Shown here in pieces: positions 19,301-31,007 of a DNA stretch of 64,000 nt. Source of the stretch: Astropecten irregularis (taxonomy: Eukaryota; Echinodermata; Asteroidea; Paxillosida; Astropectinidae); the NCBI GenBank assembly GCA_963971285.1, contig OZ020244.1:186001-250000 (forward strand), written 5' to 3'. Numbering within the stretch: the stretch's first letter is position 1; each line of letters opens with the position of its first letter. A program made the position numbers and the translations under genes. The notes under the pieces were generated by a model that searched no databases, had not been told where the DNA came from, and worked only from the letters and a program-made list of their open reading frames with translations.

Positions 19301-19902
19301 TGTGACGAAACAGTGGAGGGACTTGGTAAGTTTAGTAATGCGGGGGTCCCGGTATATAAAGGCGCGCGTGGCGTGCGCGTGGCCAGTCTTAGTCTTAGTC
19401 TTAGTTCTGTCTTAGTCCAGTCTCGTCCTAGTCACAGTCCTGTCTGCTTGTAGTCCCGTCTGCGCATAAACCTCATGGTGTCGGGTAGGTCAACCTCATT
19501 GTATATTCATTTATTATATGTAAACCTCATCGTGTATTGCTTGTAAACCTCATCGTGTTTATATGTAACCCTCAAACCCGTAAGTGCATATGTAAACCTC
19601 ACTGCAGTATTCGTTGATTAAACTGTTATACTACCGTTGTTCTCTGGAAACTGAATGTGTTGTGTGAGTTGTCTGAAATTGAGTGCTCCTTGCCTTGTCT
19701 TAGGTAACAATCCTCTAGCTTGGTATATTTCCAAGAAACGGACAGGCCTTGGACCTTTTGTCCTCCGCTCGTGAGAGGGTTCCCCCTGTGCGTGCACATA
19801 ACCGCTCGTGTGCCCGTGCAGGTTCAATAAATATTGTTGTGGACTATTAATGTTGGTAGCGGGGAGTTCTAACATCCGACCCCGCCCCCTCGTCGCGCCA
19901 CA
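19301..19902 (+). repeat. 3' LTR of gypsy element 1
   Basis: 602 bp, matching 11391-11992 with about three substitutions (for example GTAGTCCCGTC against GTAGTGCCGTC) and two one-base indels. Confidence 0.95.
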
Positions 19903-19906
19903 TTAT

Positions 19907-20490
19907 CAATTTTGAATTGTAAGGTTCTCATTCTGGTGGTCCATTGGGTTATATTGAGCTGAGTTTGTATGGGTCACAGAAATTCATTACTGGTACATGT
20001 ACTAACATTGATCAGTTTGGTCTGGTGGTCCAGTTTGTATGGCCAATATGTGAGCCCTGAGCTAGATTTCACAAACACTAAGATTAATTTCAAGATGAGT
20101 TGTCAATATTACCATAGAGATTTGTATTGTTACATCACACTTTGTGTAATGATTAAGATGGGTTCACATTCGAGTGCTTTGTGGTCAGTAGCTGCCTTTG
20201 TATACAAATCAATTTTAAAACTCCTGACCCGAGTCTGGATTATTGTCTATGACTTGAATTTACACATAGCTGCAGCCACTATCCATAGACTTGTGTTTGA
20301 TTTCAAGCCATAGCCTGGGCATTCATACATAGCCTTTAAATGCGTCTGTGAGAGGGCGCTGCAGGGAGGGTGTAGTGCACCGGTGGCAGTCAACTCAGAA
20401 TGTTCAGATGGAAAGGTACGAGTATTCATTGAGCATTTTCACCAAGAGCTATGGTTATGGCTTTTTCAATTAATTATGGCTTTTTAATTG
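19907..20490. other. No gene; one small palindromic repeat
   Basis: 20247-20312 is an imperfect palindrome (CTATGACTTGAATTTACACA ... TGTGTTTGATTTCAAGCCATAG) with the ACACAAGTCTATGG core seen at 8668. An AUGGAAAG|GTACGA donor-like site at about 20408-20417 has no clear partner. Confidence 0.45.
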
Positions 20491-20577
20491 ATATAATCAT
20501 GAAATAACCACAAGGGAAACTGACTGAATTTTAAAGTCATTCAGTCAGTTTCCCTTGTGGTTATTTCATGATTATAT
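20491..20577. repeat. Perfect 39-bp inverted repeat formed by two SINE tails
   Basis: The left arm 20491-20529 is the exact reverse complement of 20539-20577, with a 9-nt spacer (TTTAAAGTC). The right arm (ATTCAGTCAGTTTCCC, TTGTGGTTATTTCATGATTA) matches the tail of the SINE at 20678-20900, so the palindrome is two SINE 3' tails facing each other. Confidence 0.9.
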
Positions 20578-20677
20578 TTATTAAAAAGCCGTATCCTCTT
20601 CAAGTGATCCCCCATGCCCTGTTCCCAGGCTGCAGCATCGCTGCGTGTATCATTGAAACGATCCCTAGGGTATGGCG

Positions 20678-20900
20678 GTGTGTGCGTGGTTTCATGGCTT
20701 CTGACTGCCAAACGAACAATGATAATTGACTATTGGGGTCACCACCAGCGTAGGGCTGGATGGCTCAGTTTGTAGAGCGCCTGTACGGTATTCAGGAGGT
20801 CGCCAGTTCGATTCCCGCTCCAGTCAATTTTTCTTTGTTCACTTTTCAATGACTTTAAAATTCAGTCAGTTTCCCTTGTGGTTATTTCATGATTAAATTT
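20678..20900 (+). mobile_element. tRNA-derived SINE (copy 1)
   Basis: A tRNA-like core at 20754-20825: acceptor GGCTGGA pairs with TCCAGTC, D-arm GCTC/GAGC, A-box TGGCTCAGTTTG, and a B-box-like GCCAGTTCGATTCCC. The anticodon loop (ACGGTAT) has C instead of T at position 33 and the T-stem has mismatches, so it is not a functional tRNA. It is preceded by about 75 bp (GTGGTTTCATGGCTTCTGACT...) and followed by a tail ending TTCCCTTGTGGTTATTTCATG. Copy 2 at 63064-63279 shares all three parts. Confidence 0.82.
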
Positions 20901-21116
20901 CCAAAAGCTTAGCTAGCTGACCTCAAAATAACTTGATCACTACACATGTATCTGTAGGCCTTTATAAAATGAGGCATGACTTAGGATTTATTTTGTTACC
21001 GCTATTTGTGTCCTACATGAAATGACGGGCTTGAGATACATTGCAAAGCTGGCACCTATCTTCGGCTATATCATGTGGCCCAATCCCACTAGGGTAAAAT
21101 GGAACCATTCTCCAAC

Positions 21117-24100
21117 TGTACCTTGGACCAGCACTGCACCGGTGGCTTTCATGTACAGCTCCTTGATGGTCACTGTACCTTGGACCAGCACTGCACCGGT
21201 GGCTTTCATGTACAGCTCCTTGATGGTCACTGTACCTTGGACCAGCACTGCACTGGTGGCTTTCATGTACAGATCCTTGATGGTCACTGTACCTTGGACC
21301 AGCACTGCACTGGTGGCTTTCATGTACAGCTCCTTGATGGTCACTCTACCTTGGACCAGCACTGCACTGGTGGCTTTCATGTACAGCTCCTTGATGGTCA
21401 CTCTACCTTGGACCAGCACTGCACTGGTGGCTTTCATGTACAGCTCCTTGATGGTCACTGTACCTTGGACCAGCACTGCACTGGTGGCTTTCATGTACAG
21501 CTCCTTGATGGTCACTGTACCTTGGACCAGCACTGCACCGGTAGCTTTCATGTACAGCTCCTTGATGGTCACTGTACCTTGGACCAGCACTGCACCGGTG
21601 GCTTTCATGTACAGCTCCTTAATGGTCACTGTACCTTGGACCAGCACTGCACCCGCGGCTTTCATGTACAGCTCCTTGATGGTCACTCTACCTTGGACCA
21701 GCACTGCACTGGTGGCTTTCATGTACAGCTCCTTGATGGTCACTCTACCTTGGACCAGCACTGCACTGGTGGCTTTCATGTACAGATCCTTGATGGTCAC
21801 TGTACCTTGGACCAGCACTGCACTTGTGGCTTTCATGTACAGCTCCTTGATGGTCACTGTACTTTGGACCAGCACTGCACTGGTGGCTTTCATGTACAGC
21901 TCCTTGATGGTCACTCTACCTTGGACCAGCACTGCACTGGTGGCTTTCATGTACAGCTCATTGATGGTCACTGTACCTTGGACCAGCACTGCACCGGTGG
22001 CTTTCATGTACAGCTCCTTGATGGTCACTGTACCTTGGACCAGCACTGCACCGGTGGCTTTCATGTACAGCTCCTTAATGGTCACTGTACCTTGGACCAG
22101 CACTGCACCCGCGGCTTTCATGTACAGCTCCTTGATGGTCACTCTACCTTGGACCAGCACTGCACTGGTGGCTTTCATGTACAGCTCCTTGATGGTCACT
22201 CTACCTTGGACCAGCACTGCACTGGTGGCTTTCATGTACAGATCCTTGATGGTCACTGTACCTTGGACCAGCACTGCACTGGTGGCTTTCATGTACAGCT
22301 CCTTGATGGTCACTGTACTTTGGACCAGCACTGCACTGGTGGCTTTCATGTACAGCTCCTTGATGGTCACTCTACCTTGGACCAGCACTGCACTGGTGGC
22401 TTTCATGTACAGCTCCTTGATGGTCACTCTACCTTGGACCAGCACTGCACTGGTGGCTTTCATGTACAGCTCCTTGATGGTCACTGTACCTTGGACCAGC
22501 ACTGCACTGGTGGCTTTCATGTACAGATCCTTGATGGTCACTGTACCTTGGACCAGCACTGCACTGGTGGCTTTTATGTACAGCTCCTTGATGGTCACTG
22601 TACCTTGGACCAGCACTGCACCGGTGGCTTTCATGTACAGCTCCTTGATGGTCACTGTACCTTGGACCAGCACTGCACCGGTGGCTTTCATGTACAGCTC
22701 CTTAATGGTCACTGTACCTTGGACCAGCACTGCACCCGCGGCTTTCATGTACAGCTCCTTGATGGTCACTCTACCTTGGACCAGCACTGCACTGGTGGCT
22801 TTCATGTACAGCTCCTTGATGGTCACTCTACCTTGGACCAGCACTGCACTGGTGGCTTTCATGTACAGATCCTTGATGGTCACTGTACCTTGGACCAGCA
22901 CTGCACTGGTGGCTTTCATGTACAGCTCCTTGATGGTCACTGTACCTTGGACCAGCACTGCACCGGTGGCTTTCATGTACAGCTCCTTGATGGTCACTGT
23001 ACCTTGGACCAGCACTGCACTGGTGGCTTTCATGTACAGATCCTTGATGGTCACTGTACCTTGGACCAGCACTGCACTGGTGGCTTTCATGTACAGCTCC
23101 TTGATGGTCACTCTACCTTGGACCAGCACTGCACTGGTGGCTTTCATGTACAGCTCCTTGATGGTCACTCTACCTTGGACCAGCACTGCACTGGTGGCTT
23201 TCATGTACAGCTCCTTGATGGTCACTCTACCTTGGACCAGCACTGCACTGGTGGCTTTCATGTACAGCTCCTTGATGGTCACTGTACCTTGGACCAGCAC
23301 TGCACCGGTGGCTTTCATGTACAGCTCCTTGATGGTCACTGTACCTTGGACCAGCACTGCACCGGTGGCTTTCATGTACAGCTCCTTAATGGTCACTGTA
23401 CCTTGGACCAGCACTGCACCCGCGGCTTTCATGTACAGCTCCTTGATGGTCACTCTACCTTGGACCAGCACTGCACTGGTGGCTTTCATGTACAGCTCCT
23501 TGATGGTCACTCTACCTTGGACCAGCACTGCACTGGTGGCTTTCATGTACAGATCCTTGATGGTCACTGTACCTTGGACCAGCACTGCACTTGTGGCTTT
23601 CATGTACAGCTCCTTGATGGTCACTGTACTTTGGACCAGCACTGCACTGGTGGCTTTCATGTACAGCTCCTTGATGGTCACTCTACCTTGGACCAGCACT
23701 GCACTGGTGGCTTTCATGTACAGCTCATTGATGGTCACTGTACCTTGGACCAGCACTGCACCGGTGGCTTTCATGTACAGCTCCTTGATGGTCACTGTAC
23801 CTTGGACCAGCACTGCACCGGTGGCTTTCATGTACAGCTCCTTAATGGTCACTGTACCTTGGACCAGCACTGCACTGGTGGCTTTCATGTACAGCTCCTT
23901 GATGGTCACTCTACCTTGGACCAGCACTGCACTGGTGGCTTTCATGTACAGATCCTTGATGGTCACTGTACCTTGGACCAGCACTGCACTGGTGGCTTTC
24001 ATGTACAGCTCCTTGATGGTCACTGTACTTTGGACCAGCACTGCACTGGTGGCTTTCATGTACAGCTCCTTGATGGTCACTCTACCTTGGACCAGCACTG

Positions 24101-26530
24101 CACTGGTGGCTTTCATGTACAGCTCCTTGATGATCACTCTACCTTGGACCAGCACTGCACTGGTGGCTTTCATGTACAGCTCCTTGATGGTCACTGTACC
24201 TTGGACCAGCACTGCACTGGTGGCTTTCCTGTACAGATCCTTGATGGTCACTGTACCTTGGACCAGCACTGCACTGGTGGCTTTTATGTACAGCTCCTTG
24301 ATGGTCACTGTACCTTGGACCAGCACTGCACCGGTGGCTTTCATGTACAGCTCCTTGTTGGTCACTGTACCTTGGACCAGCACTGCACCGGTGGCTTTCA
24401 TGTACAGCTCCTTAATGGTCACTGTACCTTGGACCAGCACTGCACCCGCGGCTTTCATGTACAGCTCCTTGATGGTCACTCTACCTTGGACCAGCACTGC
24501 ACTGGTGGCTTTCATGTACAGCTCCTTGATGGTCACTCTACCTTGGACCAGCACTGCACTGGTGGCTTTCATGTACAGATCCTTGATGGTCACTGTACCT
24601 TGGACCAGCACTGCACTGGTGGCTTTCATGTACAGCTCCTTGATGGTCACTGTACCTTGGACCAGCACTGCACCGGTGGCTTTCATGTACAGCTCCTTGA
24701 TGGTCACTGTACCTTGGACCAGCACTGCACTGGTGGCTTTCATGTACAGATCCTTGATGGTCACTGTACCTTGGACCAGCACTGCACTGGTGGCTTTCAT
24801 GTACAGCTCCTTGATGGTCACTCTACCTTGGACCAGCACTGCACTGGTGGCTTTCATGTACAGCTCCTTGATGGTCACTCTACCTTGGACCAGCACTGCA
24901 CTGGTGGCTTTCATGTACAGCTCCTTGATGGTCACTGTACCTTGGACCAGCACTGCACTGGTGGCTTTCATGTACAGCTCCTTGATGGTCACTGTACCTT
25001 GGACCAGCACTGCACCGGTGGCTTTCATGTACAGCTCCTTGATGGTCACTGTACCTTGGACCAGCACTGCACCGGTGGCTTTCATGTACAGCTCCTTAAT
25101 GGTCACTGTACCTTGGACCAGCACTGCACCCGCGGCTTTCATGTACAGCTCCTTGATGGTCACTCTACCTTGGACCAGCACTGCACTGGTGGCTTTCATG
25201 TACAGCTCCTTGATGGTCACTCTACCTTGGACCAGCACTGCACTGGTGGCTTTCATGTACAGATCCTTGATGGTCACTGTACCTTGGACCAGCACTGCAC
25301 TTGTGGCTTTCATGTACAGCTCCTTGATGGTCACTGTACTTTGGACCAGCACTGCACTGGTGGCTTTCATGTACAGCTCCTTGATGGTCACTCTACCTTG
25401 GACCAGCACTGCACTGGTGGCTTTCATGTACAGCTCATTGATGGTCACTGTACCTTGGACCAGCACTGCACCGGTGGCTTTCATGTACAGCTCCTTGATG
25501 GTCACTGTACCTTGGACCAGCACTGCACCGGTGGCTTTCATGTACAGCTCCTTAATGGTCACTGTACCTTGGACCAGCACTGCACCCGCGGCTTTCATGT
25601 ACAGCTCCTTGATGGTCACTCTACCTTGGACCAGCACTGCACTGGTGGCTTTCATGTACAGCTCCTTGATGGTCACTCTACCTTGGACCAGCACTGCACT
25701 GGTGGCTTTCATGTACAGATCCTTGATGGTCACTGTACCTTGGACCAGCACTGCACTGGTGGCTTTCATGTACAGCTCCTTGATGGTCACTGTACTTTGG
25801 ACCAGCACTGCACTGGTGGCTTTCATGTACAGCTCCTTGATGGTCACTCTACCTTGGACCAGCACTGCACTGGTGGCTTTCATGTACAGCTCCTTGATGG
25901 TCACTCTACCTTGGACCAGCACTGCACTGGTGGCTTTCATGTACAGCTCCTTGATGGTCACTGTACCTTGGACCAGCACTGCACCGGTGGCTTTCATGTA
26001 CAGCTCCTTGATGGTCACTGTACCTTGGACCAGCACTGCACCGGTGGCTTTCATGTACAGCTCCTTAATGGTCACTGTACCTTGGACCAGCACTGCACCC
26101 GCGGCTTTCATGTACAGCTCCTTGATGGTCACTCTACCTTGGACCAGCACTGCACTGGTGGCTTTCATGTACAGCTCCTTGATGGTCACTCTACCTTGGA
26201 CCAGCACTGCACTGGTGGCTTTCATGTACAGATCCTTGATGGTCACTGTACCTTGGACCAGCACTGCACTGGTGGCTTTCATGTACAGCTCCTTGATGGT
26301 CACTGTACTTTGGACCAGCACTGCACTGGTGGCTTTCATGTACAGCTCCTTGATGGTCACTCTACCTTGGACCATCACTGCACTGGTGGCTTTCATGTAC
26401 AGCTCCTTGATGGTCACTGTACCTTGGACCAGCACTGCACTGGTGGCTTTCATGTACAGCTCCTTGATGGTCACTGTACCTTGGACCAGCACTGCACTGG
26501 TGGCTTTCATGTACAGCTCCTTGATGGTCA
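21117..26530. repeat. 57-bp megasatellite, about 95 copies
   Basis: The unit begins CCTTGGACCAGCACTGCAC, continues CGGTGGCTTTCATGTACAG and ends CTCCTTGATGGTCACTGTA. Distances between the rare CCCGCGG variant units (21651, 22107, 22734, 23418, 24444, 25128, 25584, 26097) are all exact multiples of 57 (8, 11, 12, 18, 12, 8 and 9 units), so no indels are seen. An eight-unit higher-order block (456 bp) recurs. Since 57 is divisible by 3, frames stay open over 5.4 kb: two on + (19-residue repeats like LVAFMYSSLMVTVPWTSTA and HCTLDQHCTGGFHVQLLDG) and one on - (MKATSAVLVQGTVTIKELY). The minus frame looks most protein-like, but variant sites are not clearly biased to wobble positions, so I do not call a gene. 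Confidence 0.95.
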
Positions 26531-27643
26531 GGGTGAGATTTTGTCTCTTTGTGGCCCATAGTGCGTCATGTCATACCTAATTGGTATACACAGAGACTAT
26601 ACAGGCCTCCATTGTTACATGTATTAGCATTGACATTGTACAGATGTAAACTACATACATGTGTGGAAGAATCCACATGGGCCATCTTCTTGCAGAACAG
26701 TATTTAATTCAGCCCAAATATATTGTGCGGTTGCATGGCTTGGTAATAACTGGGGTTCAACTGCAAGGCAGAATTTTTCCTTTAATTGCCTACCATGCCT
26801 GCCTCTCATCATATCTAGCTCCCCTGACTGATGAAGGCCTTTACCTTGAGTCTGCCAGTGGTTAATTCCAACTGTTAGTCAGAATACAAGTACAATATGT
26901 GCTGTGGCAAAACTCCCTGTGTGTAGTGATGAGCTGATGATAATGAAATCATTATCATAGCACTGACAGCGGAACTGCAACATCACTGAAAGAAAATAAA
27001 CCAGTAGCCTCACTTTTGTTAGAGGCGGTTTAAAATTGAAGTTCTCCCTAAAGGAGAAGTGCATTCATAGACCAGAAAAAAAAACTCTGGAAAAATCTTA
27101 CTATTCCGCAACAACCTTGATTTGGAGACAGTGCAATTATGAATCTCTGCAGACTGCAGAATTGTATGGATGGTTAATAAACTGTGATTTTCTCATAATT
27201 TGCCTACCATGCCTGTCACTCATCATTTCCTGCTCCCCTGACTGATGAAAGCTTTATACATGATTGGTTTGACTCTGCAGTCGTCCATACCATTTATAGC
27301 CTGAGTATTGGAAGACCAGCACTGTCTAACAGGGACTCATCGTTCTCAGGACTCTGACTGGTTCAAGTTTGAACAAATTGCAGCTTTTTCATAAGAACTC
27401 GTATATGGTACCAGTGAACCTGTGATATACATGAACCCAACATAGGAAGCAGGACATATCAGCTGGTTGCAGAGAGTGGTATTCATCTGCCTGTGTAATC
27501 TGGAGTTCAGTTTGGCTTTCAGTTTCTCTTCATCAACTCAACAAGAGTTGCAGCATTTTAACAACCAGTGGAGATTAACAGGAATCTAAGTCACGATACA
27601 AGTCTACATTGCAGTATCTTGACCTATCACTACAAGCATCAGA
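26531..27643. other. Intergenic region upstream of FREP copy 1, with a short dispersed repeat
   Basis: About 60 bp (TTGCCTACCATGCCTG...CTCCCCTGACTGATGAA) occur at 26783-26840 and again at 27202-27247. No exon is recognised. The bases just before 27644 are presumably the 5' UTR and promoter of the FREP gene, but I see no clear TATA box. Confidence 0.5.
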
Positions 27644-28627
27644 ATGAGAATCACCATTGCAGTCTTGTTGATGACTTTTATGGCAGGAAACTGTCAAGGG
27701 GAGTGTCTGACTCGGTTCACTCCCAATTATTACAAGGCCAACAATCGTGCTTTACTACATCATGTATATCAAGCAAAGACTACATCTTCTGCAGTGATAT
27801 GTGGTAGAGATTGCTCTATGGATCGTGAATGTGCATCATTCAACTATCATGAGAGTAACCACTACTGCCAGATGAATAACATTAGTAGGAATATGAATAC
27901 TTCTATCTTTGTTGAGCTGAAGGGATGTGCCTATTTTGATGATAACTATGAAACTTCATTTTTCTCAATACCAGACACTGTAGAGTACCAAAGCTGTCAG
28001 ATGTTGCTTCAAGCTGGTCACCATGACAATGGCACCTATACCATCTATCCTCTTGGAATGAGTGATGGCATACAAGTATACTGTGACATGACAACTGCTG
28101 GTGGAGGCTGGATAGTATTTCAGAGGCGTCAAGATGGCTCTGTTGACTTTTACCGTGACTGGGCTGAATACCAATCTGGATTTGGCGATTTGTCTGGTGA
28201 GTTTTGGTTGGGTAACAATAATTTGCGTAATTTAACTACTTATGGGAAATTTGAGCTGAGAGTAGATCTAGAGGATTGGGAGGGAGGCACAGCATGGGCT
28301 GAATATGGTCAGTTTGAAATCATAGGTGAGAATTACACACTCAATATTGGCTCATATAATGCTATGAGTACGGCAGGTGACTCGATGGTTTATCACGATA
28401 CCCAACAATTCTCCGCAAAAAATAAAGATCTTGATGTAGACTCAGATAGACACTGTGCACAGCACCGGGAAGGTGCATGGTGGTTCAAACATTGCTTCAA
28501 CTCTCACCTCAATGGCAAATACTACAATCATGCCAATGAAGGCAGTTGGCAAGGTGTACAATGGAGGCACTGGAAGTATGAGTATTCCCTGAAGGAATGC
28601 AGCATGAAAATCAGGGAAGTCCTGTAA
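27644..28627 (+). CDS. Secreted PAN/apple plus fibrinogen-domain lectin-like protein (FREP copy 1)
   Basis: 327 residues in a single exon. Residues 1-19 are a signal peptide (MRITIAVLLMTFMAGNCQG). Residues 21-95 form a PAN/apple-like module with cysteines at 21, 53, 57, 63 and 75 (CASFNYHESNHYC). A fibrinogen-related domain runs from C118 to the end: YCDMTTAGGGWIVFQRRQDG, GEFWLGN, and the calcium/ligand region NKDLDVDSDRHCA...GAWWFKHC...HLNGKYYN. The C118-C147 and C271-C284 pairs are as expected for the family. Such proteins are secreted pattern-recognition or agglutinating lectins in invertebrates. The calcium motif is slightly atypical (N in place of the first D) compared with copy 2. Intronless structure is notable. 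It is paralogous to 47020-48009, nearly identical in the first 190 residues and strongly diverged after. Confidence 0.92.
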   Translation: MRITIAVLLMTFMAGNCQGECLTRFTPNYYKANNRALLHHVYQAKTTSSAVICGRDCSMDRECASFNYHESNHYCQMNNISRNMNTSIFVELKGCAYFDDNYETSFFSIPDTVEYQSCQMLLQAGHHDNGTYTIYPLGMSDGIQVYCDMTTAGGGWIVFQRRQDGSVDFYRDWAEYQSGFGDLSGEFWLGNNNLRNLTTYGKFELRVDLEDWEGGTAWAEYGQFEIIGENYTLNIGSYNAMSTAGDSMVYHDTQQFSAKNKDLDVDSDRHCAQHREGAWWFKHCFNSHLNGKYYNHANEGSWQGVQWRHWKYEYSLKECSMKIREVL

Positions 28628-28631
28628 ACAA

Positions 28632-28637
28632 AATAAA
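28632..28637 (+). terminator. Candidate polyadenylation signal after FREP copy 1
   Basis: AATAAA five bases after the stop codon; another GAATAAACTG lies near 28736. Which is used cannot be told. Confidence 0.4.
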
Positions 28638-29777
28638 TTACAAAGTTTCTGTACAAAACACATGTACATGTATATGGGACAGTTTCATAGGGTGAAACAG
28701 TTTTCATAGTTTGTAAACAGCTACCCAGGGCAGCTGAATAAACTGATCAAAATATCTCACACAAATAATTAGTTTTTTTATTTTTATCATTAATAATGCA
28801 TTTCTAAGTGGTCATGCCAATGATTTCATGCGAAGATAAAGTTAATTGCATAGAAGGAAATATATTTCAGTGTCCATATTAAGCCTCTATTTATTCTTGC
28901 ACTGGACTGATTACATCTGAGGCCTAATTCTTCTTTGACATGTAGACCATGAATAATTGCTGTGTAATCTGGAGATTGTATTATGGATGGGGCATGACAT
29001 GCTTCCACTTCAATGACTTCATGATATCTAAACATTCAAGCTCTCTCTCACATGTCTTTATTCATGATTGTATATCAACCCAAATCTATAAGGACATCAT
29101 TTTCACATGTTGGGGCATTGATGAATGAATAATGTATGGGAGACATGATGTCTGTCCTTAACCAGATCAACCCTGACACTTATGCATGTAATGTGCACAT
29201 TTGTATTACATTGTATTTAATAGTGACTGTTTTTGTGTTTGCATGTTAGTACCTTCGTGTATATCAATTTACAAGGCTTTATTAACCTTCATTTGGCTAC
29301 TGTAGTTATAAGACTGATTGGGTGCATACATTTGCAGAGTTGCTTTTGTTTTCTGGTTTCACAAACTGACAAATTGACCGGCACACACACTGAGGCACAT
29401 GGCTAAAATCAGTTTCATAAATTGATGAAATGAAACCTATCTCTGTGTCACTTGCTGAACCAAATGTGTTTAATTATGCCTAAGTCATCAAAGTTGCATA
29501 TGAGTAAAATTACTCAGATGTTTCACTGATACCTGACAAATGTTGCATCTAATTGCAAATCCTGTCTACTGGCCTGTATTAAGAGCTGTATTGAAATACT
29601 GTTTATCAAATACTGTTTTAGCATTGTAATATTGGTGACAGTGCAATTTAGATAGACGCATTTTGACAACATTATAGAAATTGTTGGAAACTACATGTAT
29701 TTCTGACCCACTCTGTCAGAATGAGTCATAAGCAGCACAATTGTCAGACTGAGATATGCACATGTATGTGATCACAA
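28638..29777. other. Downstream flank, no gene recognised
   Basis: AT-rich, without a long open frame. It is not clearly alignable with the matching flank of FREP copy 2 (48010-49547), unlike the following 3 kb. Confidence 0.5.
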
Positions 29778-30689
29778 AGGGTATACTGGGTGATTTCAAA
29801 TAGTATATGTAGGAAGCCTGTGGCATAATGTGTTCTTGAGATGTCAGTTAAGAAATTCTGTTGAGTATTTCTGATGGATTCTCTAGTGTTCAAATGACAA
29901 ATTTGGCTAAATCGGACTAGTTCACACAGAGTGGGTCACAAAATATCAAGAATTGATTTTAATAGCATTGTAATATCAATTGACATTGTGATGTAATCTA
30001 GATGGAACCGTTTATCATGTCTTGTGTGAGTTCTGTGATATTTGTCATGAGTGAATGATTATTGAAATATTAGAAAACTGTATTAGTGACAGAGTTATTT
30101 AATGGTATGTTACATCATTGATCAAGTCATTTTTGAAGAGAGAAAATTCATTCAAGTCATTTTGTTTTAAAAGCAAATGCACCTACCCCACTGCTGTACA
30201 GGGGTTTAAGGAAAACAAATAGAAATGTGGCTTTCAAACTGAAACTAAACAATGATATTATTGATGTTGATCAATGATGTACCCTACCTTTAAGTACTCT
30301 GAGATGTACTGCCTTTGCTTTTACATGATATTTGGTCAACAAATATATCCATACATTTCAGCATACACAAACTAATAATAATACTACAACTAGACTAAGG
30401 CCAACATTTGGGAAATATTGAATATTTTGAATTTACTGAAGCTATTTGTTGGGAGACAAATGAAGTACAATGTACATGTAAAAGCACAGACATGGCATCT
30501 GTAATGTTAGTAGACATGGTGTAATATTGGTATATGGAAACTGTTACTTGAGTATTGTCTTAATATTGTGATGTCATTGGTGATGTGAGGTGATGATTTA
30601 ATTACGTACATTCTCAAATTGTAGGCAATTAGCTTTGAAGAAATTTCTGAAATGTATTAAAATAAGCTTATAGCCATTTGGCACTTTTC

Positions 30690-31007
30690 AATCAATGATG
30701 GATCCAAGTTTTCAAGATGCTATCTCTTGGTGTGTCTTTGATGAGCAAACCATGTGACCACAGCCTTCTTGAACTAAACTTCAGACAGCAAAACATTGGA
30801 ATGCAAGCTACAGTAGGAGGTTGTGTTGTGAGGGTCAATGTTGAAATATCTGAAATGGCTCATGTGATAGCATCTTTAGAATGAAAATGAAAGTGAAAAT
30901 TCTTTAAAATGTACATTTTTTGGCATAGCTTAACAAGGAAGCAAATTTTGAATTGATTTATGAACTGAACAAATTAAGGCTCTTATAGTTTGGATCCATC
31001 AATGATT
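30690..31007. mobile_element. MITE with AATCAATGATGGATCC ends
   Basis: The left end AATCAATGATGGATCCAA and right end TTGGATCCATCAATGATT are inverted with one mismatch; 318 bp, no transposase. The orthologous copy is at 50441-50758, so it inserted before the segmental duplication. Confidence 0.7.

Larger units (their letters stand above)
11391..19902 (+). mobile_element. Complete Ty3/gypsy LTR retrotransposon with accessory ORFs (element 1)
   Basis: Two 602-bp LTRs (TG...CA) flank an internal region with PBS, two small membrane ORFs, gag, a -1 shift into pol (PR-RT-RH-IN) and a zinc-finger ORF. The target duplication is TTAT (11387-11390 and 19903-19906), or ATTAT if one base is shared with the LTR. 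The LTRs differ by about three substitutions and two single-base indels, so insertion is recent. The internal ORFs nevertheless carry one in-frame stop (13441) and two frameshifts (near 15552 and 18450-18481). Order PR-RT-RH-IN and the IN GPF motif place it in Ty3/gypsy (Metaviridae). Total 8512 bp. Confidence 0.95.

Noticed and set aside
20754-20825. tRNA gene
   Set aside because: Acceptor and D-arm pair well, but position 33 is C, the T-stem has mismatches, and the same unit with leader and tail recurs at 63064, so it is a SINE.
21022-26580. 1852- and 1820-codon + frames and 1814-codon - frame
   Set aside because: Not called as genes: all three arise from one 57-bp repeat lacking stops, and the variant sites do not show a coding bias by eye. 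Kept as a finding to test.
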